Numbered from the stretch's first letter, positions 1 through 12,852 are shown. The stretch: DNA of 64,000 bases from Panulirus ornatus (GCF_036320965.1 NC_092235.1:9404651-9468650), one strand, 5' to 3'. Numbers and translations: made by a program. The notes: generated from the letters alone by a model not told the origin.

Positions 1-240
1 TTTTTCCCTGCCTCAGATAAACACTAAGACTAATGACTCTCCCTGCTTCAGATAAACACTAAGACCAATATCTCTCAGTGCCTCAGATATATACTAAGAA
101 TAATGCCTCTCGTTTCCTTAGATAAACAATATGACTAATACCTCGCATTGCTTCAGGGAAACACTAAGAATAATGCTTCGCATTGCCTCATATAAACACT
201 AATACCAATGCCACTCCCTGTCTCAGATAAACACTAAGAC

Positions 241-310
241 TAATGCCTCTCCCTGCCGGATATAAACAGTAAGACTAATGCCTCTCCCTGCCGGATATAA
301 ACAGTAAGAC
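241..310. repeat. Two identical adjacent monomers
   Basis: Two perfectly identical 35 bp copies lie at 241-275 and 276-310. Both carry the variant CCGGATATAAACAG in place of the usual CCTCAGATAAACAC. In the other domain A units this variant is present once, so the doubling is probably a local single-monomer duplication. Confidence 0.9.
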
Positions 311-499
311 TAATGCCTCTCCCTGCCTCAGATAAATACTAAAACTAATGCCTCTCCCAGAATCAGATAAACACTAAGACTAATGCTTCTCCCTACCTCA
401 GAAAAACACTAAGACTAATGCCTCTCCCTGCTTGATATGATTTTTTAGACTAATGCCTCTCCCTGCATCAGATAAAAATTAACAGTAATGCCTCTCCCT

Positions 500-520
500 G
501 TCTCCGACAAATACGGAGAC
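500..520. other. Hairpin monomer copy 1 (7-bp stem, 7-nt loop)
   Basis: GTCTCCG at 500-506 and CGGAGAC at 514-520 are perfect reverse complements around a 7 nt loop ACAAATA. The ordinary monomer has GCCTCAG and CTAAGAC at the same places, so the inverted repeat is particular to this variant. It is the first of six copies, all in domain A. Confidence 0.85.
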
Positions 521-2713
521 TTATGCCTCTTTCTGCGTCATATAAACACTAAGAGCAATGCTTCTCCTTACCTCAGATAGAATTAAAACAAATGCTTCTC
601 CCTGCCTTAGATAAACACTAAAACTAATACCTCTCCCTGCCTCAGATAAACACTACGACTAATGCCCTTCCCTGCCTCAGATAAATACTAACACTAATGC
701 CTTTCCCTGCCTCATATAAACACAAAGGCTAATGCTTTTCCCTACCTCAGATAAATACTTAGCCAAATGCCTTTCCCAGCTTCAGATAAAAACTAAGACT
801 AATGCTTCCCCCTACCTCAGATAAACACTAAGACTTAGGCTCTCCCAGCTTCAGATAAACACAAAGCTTAATGCCTCGCACTGCATCAGGGATACACTAA
901 GAATAATGCATCGCATTGCCTCATATAAACACTGAGACCAATGCCTCTACCTGCCTCAGTTAAACACTAAGACTAATGCCTCTCATGCCTCTAATAAATA
1001 CTAAGACTAATGCTTTTCCCGGCTTCAGATAAACACTAAGATTCATGCTTCCCTGGCCTTATGTAACACTAATACTAATGCCTCTGCCTGCCTCAGAAAT
1101 ACACTAAGTCTAATGCCTCTCCCTGCCTAAGAAGTACACTGAGACTAATGCCTCTCCCTGCCTGATAAAATTACTAAGACTAACGCCTCTCCATACCTCG
1201 GATAAACACTAAGACTAATGCCTCTCCATGCCAAAGATAAACAGTAAAAATAGTGGCTATCCCTGCCTCAGATGAACACTAAGACTAATGCTTCTCCCTG
1301 CATCAAAAAAAACTAAGACTATTACCTCTCACTCCCTCAGATAAACACAAAAACTATTGCCTCTCACTGCCTCAAAAAAACACTAAGACTAATGCCTCTC
1401 CCTACCTCATAAAAAGAGTAAGACTAATGCTTCTACCTGACTCAGAATAGCATTAAGAGTAATGCCTCTCACTGTCTGAGATATACACTGAGACTAATGC
1501 CTATCCCTGCATCAGATAAACACTAAGACCAATGTTTCTCCCTGCCTCAGATAAACACTTAAACTAATGCCTCTCCCTGCCTCGGATAAAAACTAAGGCT
1601 AATGCCTCTCCCTGTCTCTAATGAACAGAAACTAATGCCTCTCCCTAAATCACATAAACCCCTACACTAATGCCTGTCCCTGCCTCAGATAAACACTGAG
1701 ACTAATGCCTCTCCCTGCATGATATAAACACTAAGACTAATGTTTCTCCCTGCCTCAGATAAATACTAAGATCAATACTTCTCCCTGTCTCAGATAAACA
1801 GACTAATGCCTCTCTCTGCCTCATATAAACAATAAGACTGATGCTTCTGTCTGCCTCAGATAAACAAGGAGATTAATGCTTCTCCCTGCATCAGATAAAC
1901 ACTAAGACTAATGTTTCTCCCTGCCTCAGATAAACACTAAGACTAATACCTCTCTCTGCCTCATATAAACAATAAGACTAATGCTTCTCTCTGCCTCAGA
2001 TAAACACTGAGACTAATGTTTCTCCCTGCATCAGATAAACACTAAGACTAATATTTCTCCCTGCCTCAGAATAACTCTAAGACTAATACCTCTCCCTGCC
2101 TTACATAAACACTAAGAGTAATGCCCCTCCCCGAATCAAATAAACATTAAGTTTAATGCTTCTACCTGCCTCAGATAAACTCTTAGACTAATGCCTCTCT
2201 CTGCCTCATACACATAAGAAAAATAATGTTCCTCTCTGCCTCAGAAAAACACTAAGAATAATGCCTCTACCTGCCTCAGATAAGCACTAAGAATAGTGCC
2301 TCTACCTGCCTCAGATAAGCACTAACAATAATGTCTCTACTTGCCTAAGATAAACTATAAGACTAATGTCTCTCACTGTGTCAGATATATCCTAAGACTA
2401 ATAGCTATCCCTCCCTCAGATAAATAATATGATTGATACCTCGCACTGCTTAAAGTAAACACTAAGAATAATGCTTCGCATTGTCTCATATAAACACTAA
2501 GACCAATGCCTCTCCCTGTCTCAGATATATACTACGACTAATGCGTCTCCCTGCCGGGTGTAAATACTAAGACTAATGCCTCTCTCTGGATCAGATAAAC
2601 ACTAAGAATAATGCCTCTCACTGCCTCAGATAAATACTAAAACTAATGCCTCTCCCAGAATCAGATAAACACTAAGACTAATGCTTCTCCCGACCTCAGT
2701 TAAACACTAAGAC

Positions 2714-2783
2714 TAATGCCTCTCCCTGCTTGATATAATTTCTAAGACTAATGCCTCTCCCTGCTTGATATAATTTCTAAGAC
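2714..2783. repeat. Doubled TTGATATAATTTCTAAG monomer
   Basis: Two identical 35 bp monomers at 2714-2748 and 2749-2783 carry GCTTGATATAATTTCTAAG. The same variant is doubled in A4 (about 12,300-12,370, with TTTTTAAG) but single in A1, A3, A5 and A6. The shared doubling suggests that A2 and A4 are related by duplication or conversion. Confidence 0.85.
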
Positions 2784-2832
2784 TAATGCCTCTCCCTACA
2801 TCAGATGAAAACTAAGAGTGATGCCTCTCCCT

Positions 2833-2853
2833 GTTTCCGACAAACACGGAGAC
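2833..2853. other. Hairpin monomer copy 2
   Basis: GTTTCCG at 2833-2839 pairs with CGGAGAC at 2847-2853 around the loop ACAAACA. One stem position is a T where the other copies have C, which leaves a G-T wobble. It lies 2,333 bp after copy 1. Confidence 0.8.
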
Positions 2854-5040
2854 TTATGCTTCTGTCTGCGTCATATAAACACTAAGAGCAATGCTTCCCC
2901 CTGCCTCAGATAAACATTAAGACAAATGCTTCTCCCTGCCTCAGATAAACGCTAAGACTAATACCTCTCCCTGCCTCAAAGAAATATTAATTCTAATGCT
3001 TCTCCCTGCCTCATATAAACACTTAGACTAATGCCTCTCTGTGCCTCATATAAGCAATAAGACTAATGCTTTTCTCTGCCTCAGATACAAACTGAGACTA
3101 ATGCTTCTCCCTGCCTCATATAAACACCATGACTAATGCTTTTCCCTGAATTAGTTAAATACTTAGACAAATGCCTTTCCCAGCTTCAGATAAACACTAA
3201 GACTAATGCTTCCCCCTACCTCAGATACACACTAAGACTTTGGCTCTCCCCGCCCCAGATAAACACAAAGCCTAAGGCCTCGCACTGCTTCAGGGATACA
3301 CTAAGAATAATGCATCGCATTGCCTCACATAAACACTGAGACCAATGCCTCTCCCTGCCTCAGTTAAACACTAAGACTAATGCCTCTCATACCTCTAATA
3401 AATACTAAGACTAATGCTTTTCCCGGCTTCAGATAAAAACTAAGACTAGAGCTTCCCTTGCCTCATAAAAACACTAAGAGTAATGCCTGTCCCTGCCTCA
3501 GAAATACACTAAGACTGATGCCTCTCCCTGCCTTAGAAATACATTAAGACTAATGCCTCTCCCTGCCAGATATAATTACTAAGACTAATGCCCCTCCGTG
3601 CCTCAGATAAATACTAAGACTAACGCCTCTCCATACCTCAGATAAACATTAAGAATAATGCCTCTCCATGCCAAAGATAAACAGTAAAAATAATGGCTAT
3701 CCCTGCCTCAGATAAACACTAACACTAATGCCTATCCATGCCTCATATGAACACTAAGACTAATGCCTCTCCCTGCATCAGATAAAAACTAAGACTATTA
3801 CCTCTCCCTGCCTAAGATAAACACAAAAACTATTGCCTCTCACTGCCTCAGATAAACACTAAGACTAATGCCTCTCCCTGCCTCATAAGAAGAGTAAGAC
3901 TAATACTTCTACCTGACTCAGATAAGCACTAAGAGTAATGCCTCTCCCCGACTCAGATATACACTAAGACTAATGCCTATCCCTGCATCAGATAAACACT
4001 AAGACCAATGTTTCTTCCTGCCTTAGATAAACACTGAGACTAATGCCTCTCCCTGCCTCAGATAAGAACTAAGACTAATGCCTCAACCTGCCTCCAATAA
4101 AACAGAAAATAATGCCTCTCTCTGACTCAGATAAACGCTTACACTAATGCCTGTCCCTACCTCAGATAAAAACTGAGACTAATGCCTCTCCCTGCATGAT
4201 ATAAACACTAAGACTAACGTTTCTCCCTGCCTCAGATAGACTAATGCTTCTCCTTGTCTCAGATAACACTTAGACTAATGCCTCTCTCTGCCTCATATAA
4301 ACAATAAGACTAATGCTTTTGTCTGCCTCAGATAAACGCTGAGATTAATGCTTCTCCCTGCATCAGATAAATACTAAGACTAATGTTTCTCCCTGCCTCA
4401 GATAAACACTAAGACTAATACCTCTCTCTGCCTCATATAAACAATAAGACTAATGCTTCTCTCTGCCTCATATAAAGAGTGAGACTAATGTTTCTCGCTG
4501 CATCAGATAAACACTAAGACTAATGTTTCTCCCTGCCTCAGATAAACACTAAGACTAATGCCTCTCCCTGCTTCAGATAAACACTAAGAGTAATGCCTCT
4601 CCCTGAATCAAATAAACATTAAGACTAATGCTTTTACCTGCCTCAGATAAACACTTAAACTAATGCCTCTCTCTGCCTCATATACACAATAAGAATAATG
4701 CTCCTCTCTGCCTCAGATAAACACTAAGAATAATACCTCTCCCTGTCTTAGATAAACTATTAGACTAATGTCTCTCACTGATTCAGATATATCCTAAGAC
4801 TAATGACTATCCTTCCCTCAGTTATATAATATGATTATCACCTCGCACTGCTTAAACTAAACACTAAGAATAATGCTTCGCATTGCCTCAAATAAACACT
4901 AAGACCAATGCCTCTCCCTGCCTCAGATACACACGAAGACTAATGCCTTTCACTGCCTCAGATATGTACTAAGACTAATGCCTCTCCCTGCCTGAGATAA
5001 ACACTAAGACTAATGCTTTTCCGTGCCCCAGATATGCTAT

Positions 5041-8000
5041 AAGAATAGTGCCTCTCTCTGACTTTGATAAACACTAAGAATAATGCGTCTCCATGCTTTA
5101 GCGAAACACTTAGACTAATGCCTCTCCCTGCCTCAGATAAACAGTAAGACTAATGCCTCTCCCTGCCTCTGTTAAGCACTAAGATTAATGCCTATCCCTT
5201 CCTAAGACAAACACTAAGACTAATGCTTCATACTGCCTCAGAAAAACAATAAGACTAATGCCTCTACCTTCCTCAAAAAACACTTAGACTAATGCTTCTC
5301 TCTGCCTCAGGTAAACACTAAGACTAATGCCTATCCCTACATTAGATAAGCACTAAGACTAATGCCTCTACCTGCCTCAGATAAAAACTGCGACTAGTGC
5401 CTCTCCCTGCCTCAAATAAACACTAAGACTAATGCCTCTCCCTGCCTTAGATAAACAGTAAAACAAATGCCTCTCCCTGCATCAGATAAACAATAATACT
5501 AATGCCTCTCCCTCCTTCAAATAAACATCAAGACTAATGCTTCTCCCTGAATCATATAAACACTTAGACTAATGCCTCTCCCTGCCTCATACAAACAATA
5601 AGAATAATGCTTCTCACTGCTTCAGGTAACCACTAAGACTAATGCCTCTCCCTACCTCAGAGAAACACTAAGACCATGCCTCTCCCTGCGTCAAATAAAC
5701 ACTAAGACTAATGTCTCGCACTGTCTCAGATAGATACTAAGTCTAATGCCTCCCCCTGCGTAAGATAAAGAGAAAGACTAATACCTCGTAATGCTTCAGG
5801 GAAACAAGAGTAATTCTTCACATTGCCTCATCTAAACACTTAGACCAATGCCTCCCTCTGTACCAGATAAACACGAAGTCTAATGCCTCTCACTGTCACA
5901 GATATATACTAACACTAATGCTCCTCCCTGCCTGAGATAAACACTGAAACTAATGTTTCTCCCTGCCTTATAAACCCTAAGATTAATGTCACTACCGCCT
6001 CAGATAATCACTAAGAATGATGCCTCTCTCTGCCTCAGATAAACTCTAAGTCTAATGCCTATTCCTGCCTGAGAGAAACACTAAGACTAACGCTTCTTAC
6101 TGCCTCAGAAAAACACTAAAACAAATGCTTCTCCCTGCATCAAACAGACACTAAGACTATTGCGCATCCCTGCCTCAAATAAACACTAAAGCTAATGCAT
6201 CTACCTGTCTCAGATAAACGCTAAGACTAATGCTTCTCCCTGATTCAGAAAAACACTAAGACTAATACCTTTCCCTGCCTCAGATATACACTAAGACTAG
6301 TACTTCTCCTTGCCTCAGCTAAACACTAAGACTAATTCCTCTCACTGCCTCAGATAAACACTGACACTATTGCCTCTCTTTGCCTTAGATAAACACTAAG
6401 AGTAATGGCTCTTCCTACCTTAGATAAACGCTTAGACTAATGCCTCTCCCTGCCTCAGATAAACACTGAGACTACTGCCTCTCCCTGCATCAGATAAACG
6501 CTAACTCTAGTGCCTCTCCCTGCCTCAGACAAGAACTAAGGTAATTGCCCCTCCCTGAATCAGATAAACACTAAAACTAATGCTTCTCCCTGCTTCAGAA
6601 AAAAAAAAAAACACTAAGAGTAATACCTCTCCCTGCCGAAGAAAAACTACTAAGAATAATACTTCTCCTTGCCTCAGGTAAACACTAAGACTAATGCCTC
6701 TCCCTTCGTCAGATAATCACTGACCCTAATGCCTCTCCCTGCCTTATATCAACACTAAGGGTAATGGCTCCCCCTGCCTTAGATAAACACTAAGACAAAT
6801 TCCTCTACCTGGCTCAGATAAAAAGTGAGACTAATGCCTCTCCCTGCCTCAAATAAACACTAAGACTAATGCTTCTCCTTGCCTTAGATAAACAGTAAGA
6901 CTAATGCTTCTCCCTGCATCAGATAAACACTAAGACTAATGTCTCCCCCGTCTTCAAATAAGAATTAAGGTTAATGCTTTTCCCTGAATCAAATAAATTT
7001 TAGACTAATCCCTGTCCCTGCCTCATATAAATAATAAGACTAGTGCTTCTCCCAGCCTCAGATAACCACTAACACTAATGCCTCTCCCTATCTCAGAAAA
7101 ACACTGAGACTAATGCCTCTCCCTGCGTCAGATAAACATTAAGCCTAATGTCTCGCAATGCCTTAGATAAAAACTAAGTCTAATGGCTCTCCCTTCGTCA
7201 GATAAACACAAAGACTAATACCTCGCACTGCATCAGGAAAACACTAAGAATAAGGCTTAGCTTTGCCCATATAAACTGTAAGACCAATGCCTCTCCCTGT
7301 CTCAGATAAGCACTAAGTCTAATGCCTCTCACTGCCTCAGATATACACTAACACTGATGCTTCTCCCTGCCTGAGATAAACACTAAGACTAATGCTTCTC
7401 CCGGCCTCATAAACACTAAGACTAATATCACTCTTGCTTCATATAAACACTAAGAATAATACCTCTCCCTGACTCAGATAAACACTAAGTATAATGTCTA
7501 CCCCTGCCTCAAACACTAAGACTAATGCCACTTTTTTCCTCCGATATACACTGAGACAAATGCCTCTCCCTGCATCAGATAAACACTAAGACCAACGTTT
7601 CTACTGCTTCTCACTGCCTCTGATAAACAGTAAGAATAATGCGTCTCCATGCCTCAAAGAAACACCTTGACTAATGCCTCTCCCTGCCTCAGATAAACAC
7701 TAAGAATAATGCCTGTCCCTGCCACATATAAACATTAAGACTAATACCTCTCCCTGTTTCAGATGACCACTAAGATTAATGCCTATCCCTTCCTAAGACA
7801 AACACTAATGCTTCTTACTGCCTCAGAAAAACAATAAGACTAATGCCTCTCCCTTCCTCAAAATACACCGAGACTATTGCCTCTCCCTGCCTCAGGTAAA
7901 CACTAAGACTAATGCCTCTCCCTGTCTTAGATAAGCACTAAGACAAATGCCTCTACCTGCCTCAGATAAAAACTGCGACTAATGCCTCTCCCTGCCTCAA

Positions 8001-9240
8001 ATAAACACTAAGACTAATGCCTCTCTCTGCCTTAGATAAACACTAAGACAAATGCCTTTCCCTGCATCAGATAAACACTAAGACTAATGCCTCTCCCTCC
8101 TTCAAATAAACATTAAGACTAATGATTTTCCCTGAATCAGATAAACACTTAGACTAATGCCTCTCCCTGCCTCATACAAGCAATAATAATAATGCTTCTC
8201 CCTGCTTCAGATAACCACTAAGACTAATGCCTCTCCCTACCTCAGAGGAACACTAAGACTAATGCCTCTCCCTGCGTCAAATAAACACTAAGACTAATGT
8301 CTCGCACTGCCTCAGATAAATACTAAGTCTAATGCCTCTCCCTGCGTAAGATAAAGAGAAAGACTAATACCTCGTACTGCTTCAGGGAAACATTAAGAGT
8401 AATTCTTCGCATTGCCTCATCTAAACACTTAGACCAATGCCTCCCCCTGCATCAGATTAACACTAAGTCTAATGCCTCTCACTGTCACAGATATATACTA
8501 ACACTAATGCTCCTCCCTGCCAGAGATAAACACTTGACTAAAGCTTCTGCCTGCCTTATAAACACTAAGATTAATGCCACTCTAACCTCAGATAATCACT
8601 AAGACTAATCCTCATATAAACAATGAGACTAATGCTTCTCCCAGCCTAAGATGACCACTAACACTAATGCCTCTCCATACCTCAGAAAAACACTGAGACT
8701 AATGTCTCGCCCTGCGTCAGATAGACACTGAGCCTAATGTCTCGCACTGCCTCAGATAAAAACTAAGTCTAATGCCTCTCCCTTCGTCAGATGAACACAA
8801 AGACTAATACCTCGCACTGCATCAAGAAAACACTAAGAATAAGGCTTACCGTTGCCCATATAAATTGTAAGACCAAAGCCTCTCCCTGCCTCAGATAAGA
8901 ACTAAGTCTAATGCCTCTCACTGCCTCAGATATATACTAATACTAATGCTTCTCCCTGCCTTAGATAAACACTAAGACTAATGCTTCTCCCTGCCTCATA
9001 AACACTAAGACTAATACCACTCTCGCTTCAGATAAACACTAACAATAATACTTCTCCCTGACTCAGATAAACACTAAGTCTAATGTCTATCCCTGCCTCA
9101 GACAAACACTTAGACTAATACCTCTTCCTTCCTCCGATATACACTGAGAAAAATGTCTCTCCCTGCATCAGATAAACACTAAGACAATTGTTTCTCCCTG
9201 CCTAAGATAAACACTGCAACTAATGCCTCTCCCTGCCTCA
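5041..9240. repeat. Domain-B-type block inserted in domain A
   Basis: Markers switch here from domain A to those of domain B: CCTTATAAAC or CCTCATAAAC short monomers at 5966, 7405, 8554 and 8994 followed by a CACTCT-type monomer, and GTCTCGCACTG monomers. Inside it, about 5,050-5,990 is repeated at about 7,610-8,570 with offsets of 2,556-2,586 bp (for example the TAAGATAAAGAGAAAG monomer at 5761 and 8347). A second internal repeat relates about 6,650-7,480 to 8,640-9,060 with an offset near 1,589 bp. No gene is seen. Confidence 0.7.
6599..6611. repeat. A13 homopolymer in a monomer
   Basis: Thirteen consecutive A residues replace the GATAAA part of the A-rich half. The monomer is otherwise normal on both sides, so this is a local expansion of the usual AAA run rather than a retrotransposon tail. 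Confidence 0.9.
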
Positions 9241-11980
9241 GATAAAAAGAGTAAGACTAACACTTCTACCTGACTCAGATAAGCAGTAAGAGTAATGCCT
9301 CTCCCTGCCTCAGATATACACTGAGACTAATGCCTCTCCCTGCATGATATAAACACTAAGACTAATGTTTCTCGCTGACTCAGATAAACACTAAGACTAA
9401 TGCTTCTCCCTGCCTCAGATTAACACTTAGACTAATGCCTCTCTCTGCCTCATATAAACAATAAGACTAATGCTTCTGTCTGCCTCAGATAAACACTAAG
9501 ATTAATGCTTCTCCCTGCATCAGATAAACACTAAAACTAATGTTTCTCCCTGCCTCAGATAAACACTAAGACTAATACCTCTCTCTGCCTCATATAAACA
9601 ATACGACTGATGCTTCTCTCTGCCTCAGATAAACACTGAGACTAATGTTTCTCCTTGCATCAGATAAACACTAAGACTAATGTTTCTCCCTGCCTCAGAT
9701 AAACACTAGGACTAATGCCTCTCCTTGCCTCAACTAAACACTGAGAGTAATGCCTCTCCCTGAATCAAATAAACATCAGGATTAATGCTTCTACCTGCCT
9801 CATATAAACACTTAGGCTAATGCCTCTTTCTGCCTCATATACACAATAAGAATAATGCTCCTCTCTGCCTCAGATAAACACTAAGAATAATGCTTGGCAT
9901 TGCCTCATATAAACACTACGACCATTGCCTCTCCCTGTCTCAGATAAACACTAAGACTAATGCCTCTCACTGCCTCAGATATATACTTCGACTAATGCCT
10001 CTCCCTGTCGGATAAAAACACTAAGACTAATGCCTGTCCCTGCCTCAGATAAACACTAATAATAATGCCTCTCACTGCCTCAGATAGATACTAAAACTAA
10101 TGCCTCTCCCAGAATCAGATAAACACTAAGACTAATGCTTCTCCCTACCTCAGATAAACACTAAGACTAATGCCTCTCCTTGTTTGATATAATTTCTAAG
10201 ACTAATGCCTCTCCCTACCTCATATAAAAACTAAGAGTAACACCTCTCCCTGTCTCCGACAAACACGGAGACTTATGCCTCTCTCTGCGTCATATAAACA
10301 CTAAGAGCAATGCTTCCCCCTGCCTCAGATAATCATTAAGACAAATGCTTCTCCCTGTCTCAGATAAATACTAAGACTAATACCTCTCCCTGCCTCAGAT
10401 AAACACTTAGACTAATGCCCTTCCCTGCCTCAGATAAACACTAACACTAATGCCTTTCCGTGCCTCATATAAACACTAAGACTATTGCTTTTCCCTACCT
10501 CAGATAAATACTTAGCCAAATGCCTTACCTAGCTTCAGATAAACACTAAGACTAATGCTTCCCTCTACCTCAGATAAACACTAAGACTTTGGCTCTCCCC
10601 GTCTCAGATAAACACAAAGCGTAATGCCTCGCACTGCTTCAGGGATACACTAAGAATAATGCATCGCATTGCCTCATGTAAACACTGAGACCAATGCCTC
10701 TCCCCGCCTCAGTTAAACACTAAGTCTAATGCCTCTCATGCCTCTAATAAATACTGAGACTAATACTTTTCCCGGCTTCAGATAAACACCAAGACTAGTG
10801 CTTACCCTGCCTCATATAAACACTAAGACTAATGCCTCTCCCTGCCTCAGAAATACACTAAGACTAAAGGTTCTCTCTGCCTCAGAAATACATTAAGACT
10901 AATGCCTCTCCCTGCCTGATACAGTTACTAAGATTAATGCCTCTCCGTGCCTCAGATAAATACTAAGACTAACGCCTCTCCATACCTCGGATAAACACCA
11001 AGACTAATGCCTCTCTATGCCAAAGATAAACATTAAAAATAATGGCTATCCCTGCCTCAGATAAAAACTAACACGAATGCCTATCCTGCCTCAGATGAAC
11101 ACTAAGACTAATGCCTCTCCCTGCATCAGATAAAGACTAAGACTATAACCTCTCCCTGCCTAATATAAACACAAAAACAATTGCCTCTCACTGCCTCAGA
11201 TAAACACTAAGACTAATGCCTCTCCCTGCCTCATAAAAAGAGTAAAACTAATACTTCTACCTGACTCAGATAAGCATTAAGATTAATGCCTCTCCCTGCC
11301 TCAGATATACACTGAGACTACTGTGTATCCCTGCATTAGATAAACACTAAGACCAATGTTTCTCCCTGCCTCAGATAAACACTGAGACTAATACCCCTCC
11401 TTGCCTCAGGTAAAAACTAAGACTAATGCCTCTCCCTGCCTCTAATAAACAGAAAATAATGCCTCTCTCTGACTCAGATAAACACTGAGACTAATGCCTC
11501 TCCCTGCATGATATAAACACTAAGACTAATGTTTCTCCCTGCCTTAGATAAACACTAAGACTAATGCCTCTCCCTGTCTCAGATAAACACTAAGACTAAT
11601 GCCTCTCTGTGCCTCATATAAACAATAAGACTAATGCTTCTCTCTGTCTCAGATAAACACTGTGACTCATGCTTCTCCCTTCATCAGATAAACACTAAGA
11701 CTAATTTTCTCCCTGCCTCAGAAAAACACTAAGACTAATGCCTCTCCCTGCCTCAGTAAATCACTTAGACTAATGCCTCTCTGTGCCTCATATAAACAAT
11801 AAGTATAATGCTTCTCTCTGCCTCAGATAAACAATAAGTCTAATGCCTCTCCCTTCCTCAGAGAAACACTAAGACTATATCCTCTCCCTGCCTCAGATAA
11901 ACACAAGGACTATTATCTCTCACTGCCTCAGATTTATACTAAGAATAATGCCTCTCATTGCCTCAGATAAACAATATGAC
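9241..11980. repeat. Domain A HOR unit A3
   Basis: The block begins at a fusion monomer where B-type sequence runs directly into the ATAAAAAGAG marker at 9242. It contains a second ATAAAAAGAG at 11233, the hairpin monomer at 10252-10272 and GCATCGCATT at 10661. Near 9,880-9,893 the usual CTCGCACTGCTT monomer is missing, so sequence passes directly from one AAGAATAATGC to the next marker. Much of 8.6-10.8 kb reappears at 16.0-18.2 kb with offsets of 7,384-7,449 bp. Confidence 0.75.
10252..10272. other. Hairpin monomer copy 3
   Basis: GTCTCCG at 10252-10258 and CGGAGAC at 10266-10272 form a perfect 7 bp stem with the loop ACAAACA. It is followed by CTTATGCCTC, the same flank as in the other copies. 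Confidence 0.85.
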
Positions 11981-12852
11981 TAATACCTCGCATTGCTTCA
12001 GGGAAACACTAAGAATAATGCTTCGCATTGCCTCATATAAATAGTAAGACCAATGCCTCTACCTGTCTCAGATAAACACTAAGACTAATGCCTCCCACTG
12101 CCTCAAATATATACTACGAATAATGCCTCTCCTTGCCAGATATAAACACTAAGACTAGTGCCTCTTTCTGCCTTAGATAAACACTAAGAATAATGCCTCT
12201 CACTGCCTCAGATAGATACTAAAACTAACCCCTCTCCCAGAATCAGATAAACACTAGGACTAATGCTTCTCCCTACCTCAGATAAACACTAAGACTAATG
12301 CCTCTCCCTGCTTGATATAATTTTTAAGACTAATGCCTCTCCCTGCTTGATATAATTTTTAAGACTGATACCTCTCCCTACCTCAGATAAAAACTAAGAG
12401 TAATGCCTCGCCCTGTCTCCGACAAACACGGAGACTTATGCCTCTTTCTGTATCATATAAACGCTAAGAGCAATGCTTCTCCCTGCCTCAGATAAACGTT
12501 AAGATAAATGCTTCTCCCTGCCTCAGATAAATACTAAGACTAATACCTCTCCCTGCCTCAGATAAACGCTAAGACTAATGCCTATTCCTGCCTCAGATAA
12601 ATACTAACACTAATGCCTTTTCCTGCCTCATATAAACACTAAGACTAATGCTTTTCCCTGCCTTAGATGAATACTAAGACAAATGCCTTTCCCAGCTTCA
12701 GATAAACACTAAGACTAATGCTTCCCCCTACCTCAGATTAACACTAACACTTAGGCTCTCCCCGCCTCAGATAAACACAAAGCCTAATGCCTCGCACTGC
12801 TTCAGGGGTACACAAAGGGTAATGCACAGCATTAATGCCGCATATATTAATG
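11981..12852. repeat. Truncated domain A unit A4 and its junction
   Basis: This unit starts at the CTCGCATTGCTTCAGGG monomer near 11,987 and carries the doubled GATATAATTTTT monomer and the hairpin at 12415-12435. It stops where the GCATCGCATTG monomer should be. The stretch at about 12,824-12,852 reads GCACAGCATTAATGCCGCAT then ATATTAATGCC, does not fit the 35 bp register, and leads into sequence that normally lies upstream of the hairpin. Confidence 0.75.
12415..12435. other. Hairpin monomer copy 4
   Basis: GTCTCCG at 12415-12421 and CGGAGAC at 12429-12435 form a perfect 7 bp stem with the loop ACAAACA. The next copy is only 621 bp away, against about 2.2-2.3 kb between complete units, because A4 is truncated. 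Confidence 0.85.

Larger units (their letters stand above)
1..2430. repeat. Domain A HOR unit A1 (~2.4 kb)
   Basis: First copy of the domain A higher-order unit. Marker monomers in order are a CTCGCATTGCTTCAGGG monomer near 150, a hairpin monomer at 500-520, the GCATCGCATTGCC monomer at 908, and an ATAAAAAGAG monomer at 1409. The same markers recur in the same order in A2 with spacings of 2,333 (hairpin), 2,404 (GCATCGCATT) and 2,476 bp (ATAAAAAGAG). The left edge is cut by the window. No gene is seen. Confidence 0.8.
2431..5040. repeat. Domain A HOR unit A2 (~2.4-2.6 kb)
   Basis: Second domain A unit. Markers are GCTTAAAGTAAAC at 2448 (recurring as GCTTAAAC at 4850), the hairpin monomer at 2833-2853, GCATCGCATT at 3312 and ATAAGAAGAG at 3885. 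Much of 3.2-5.6 kb is repeated at 13.3-15.7 kb with offsets of 10,132 to 10,171 bp, so A2 and A5 are close relatives. A short open frame at 3136-3339 on the + strand is only a chance gap between satellite stop codons and is not a gene. Confidence 0.8.

Noticed and set aside
3136..3339. 67-residue open frame, + strand
   Set aside because: It is made only of satellite monomers. Since 35 bp is not a multiple of 3, every frame of the consensus meets three stops per 105 bp, and this frame is open only because of point changes. No start context, domain or codon pattern supports a gene.
6599..6611. Poly(A) tail of a retrotransposed element
   Set aside because: No element body or target-site duplication lies beside it; both flanks are in-phase monomer sequence.
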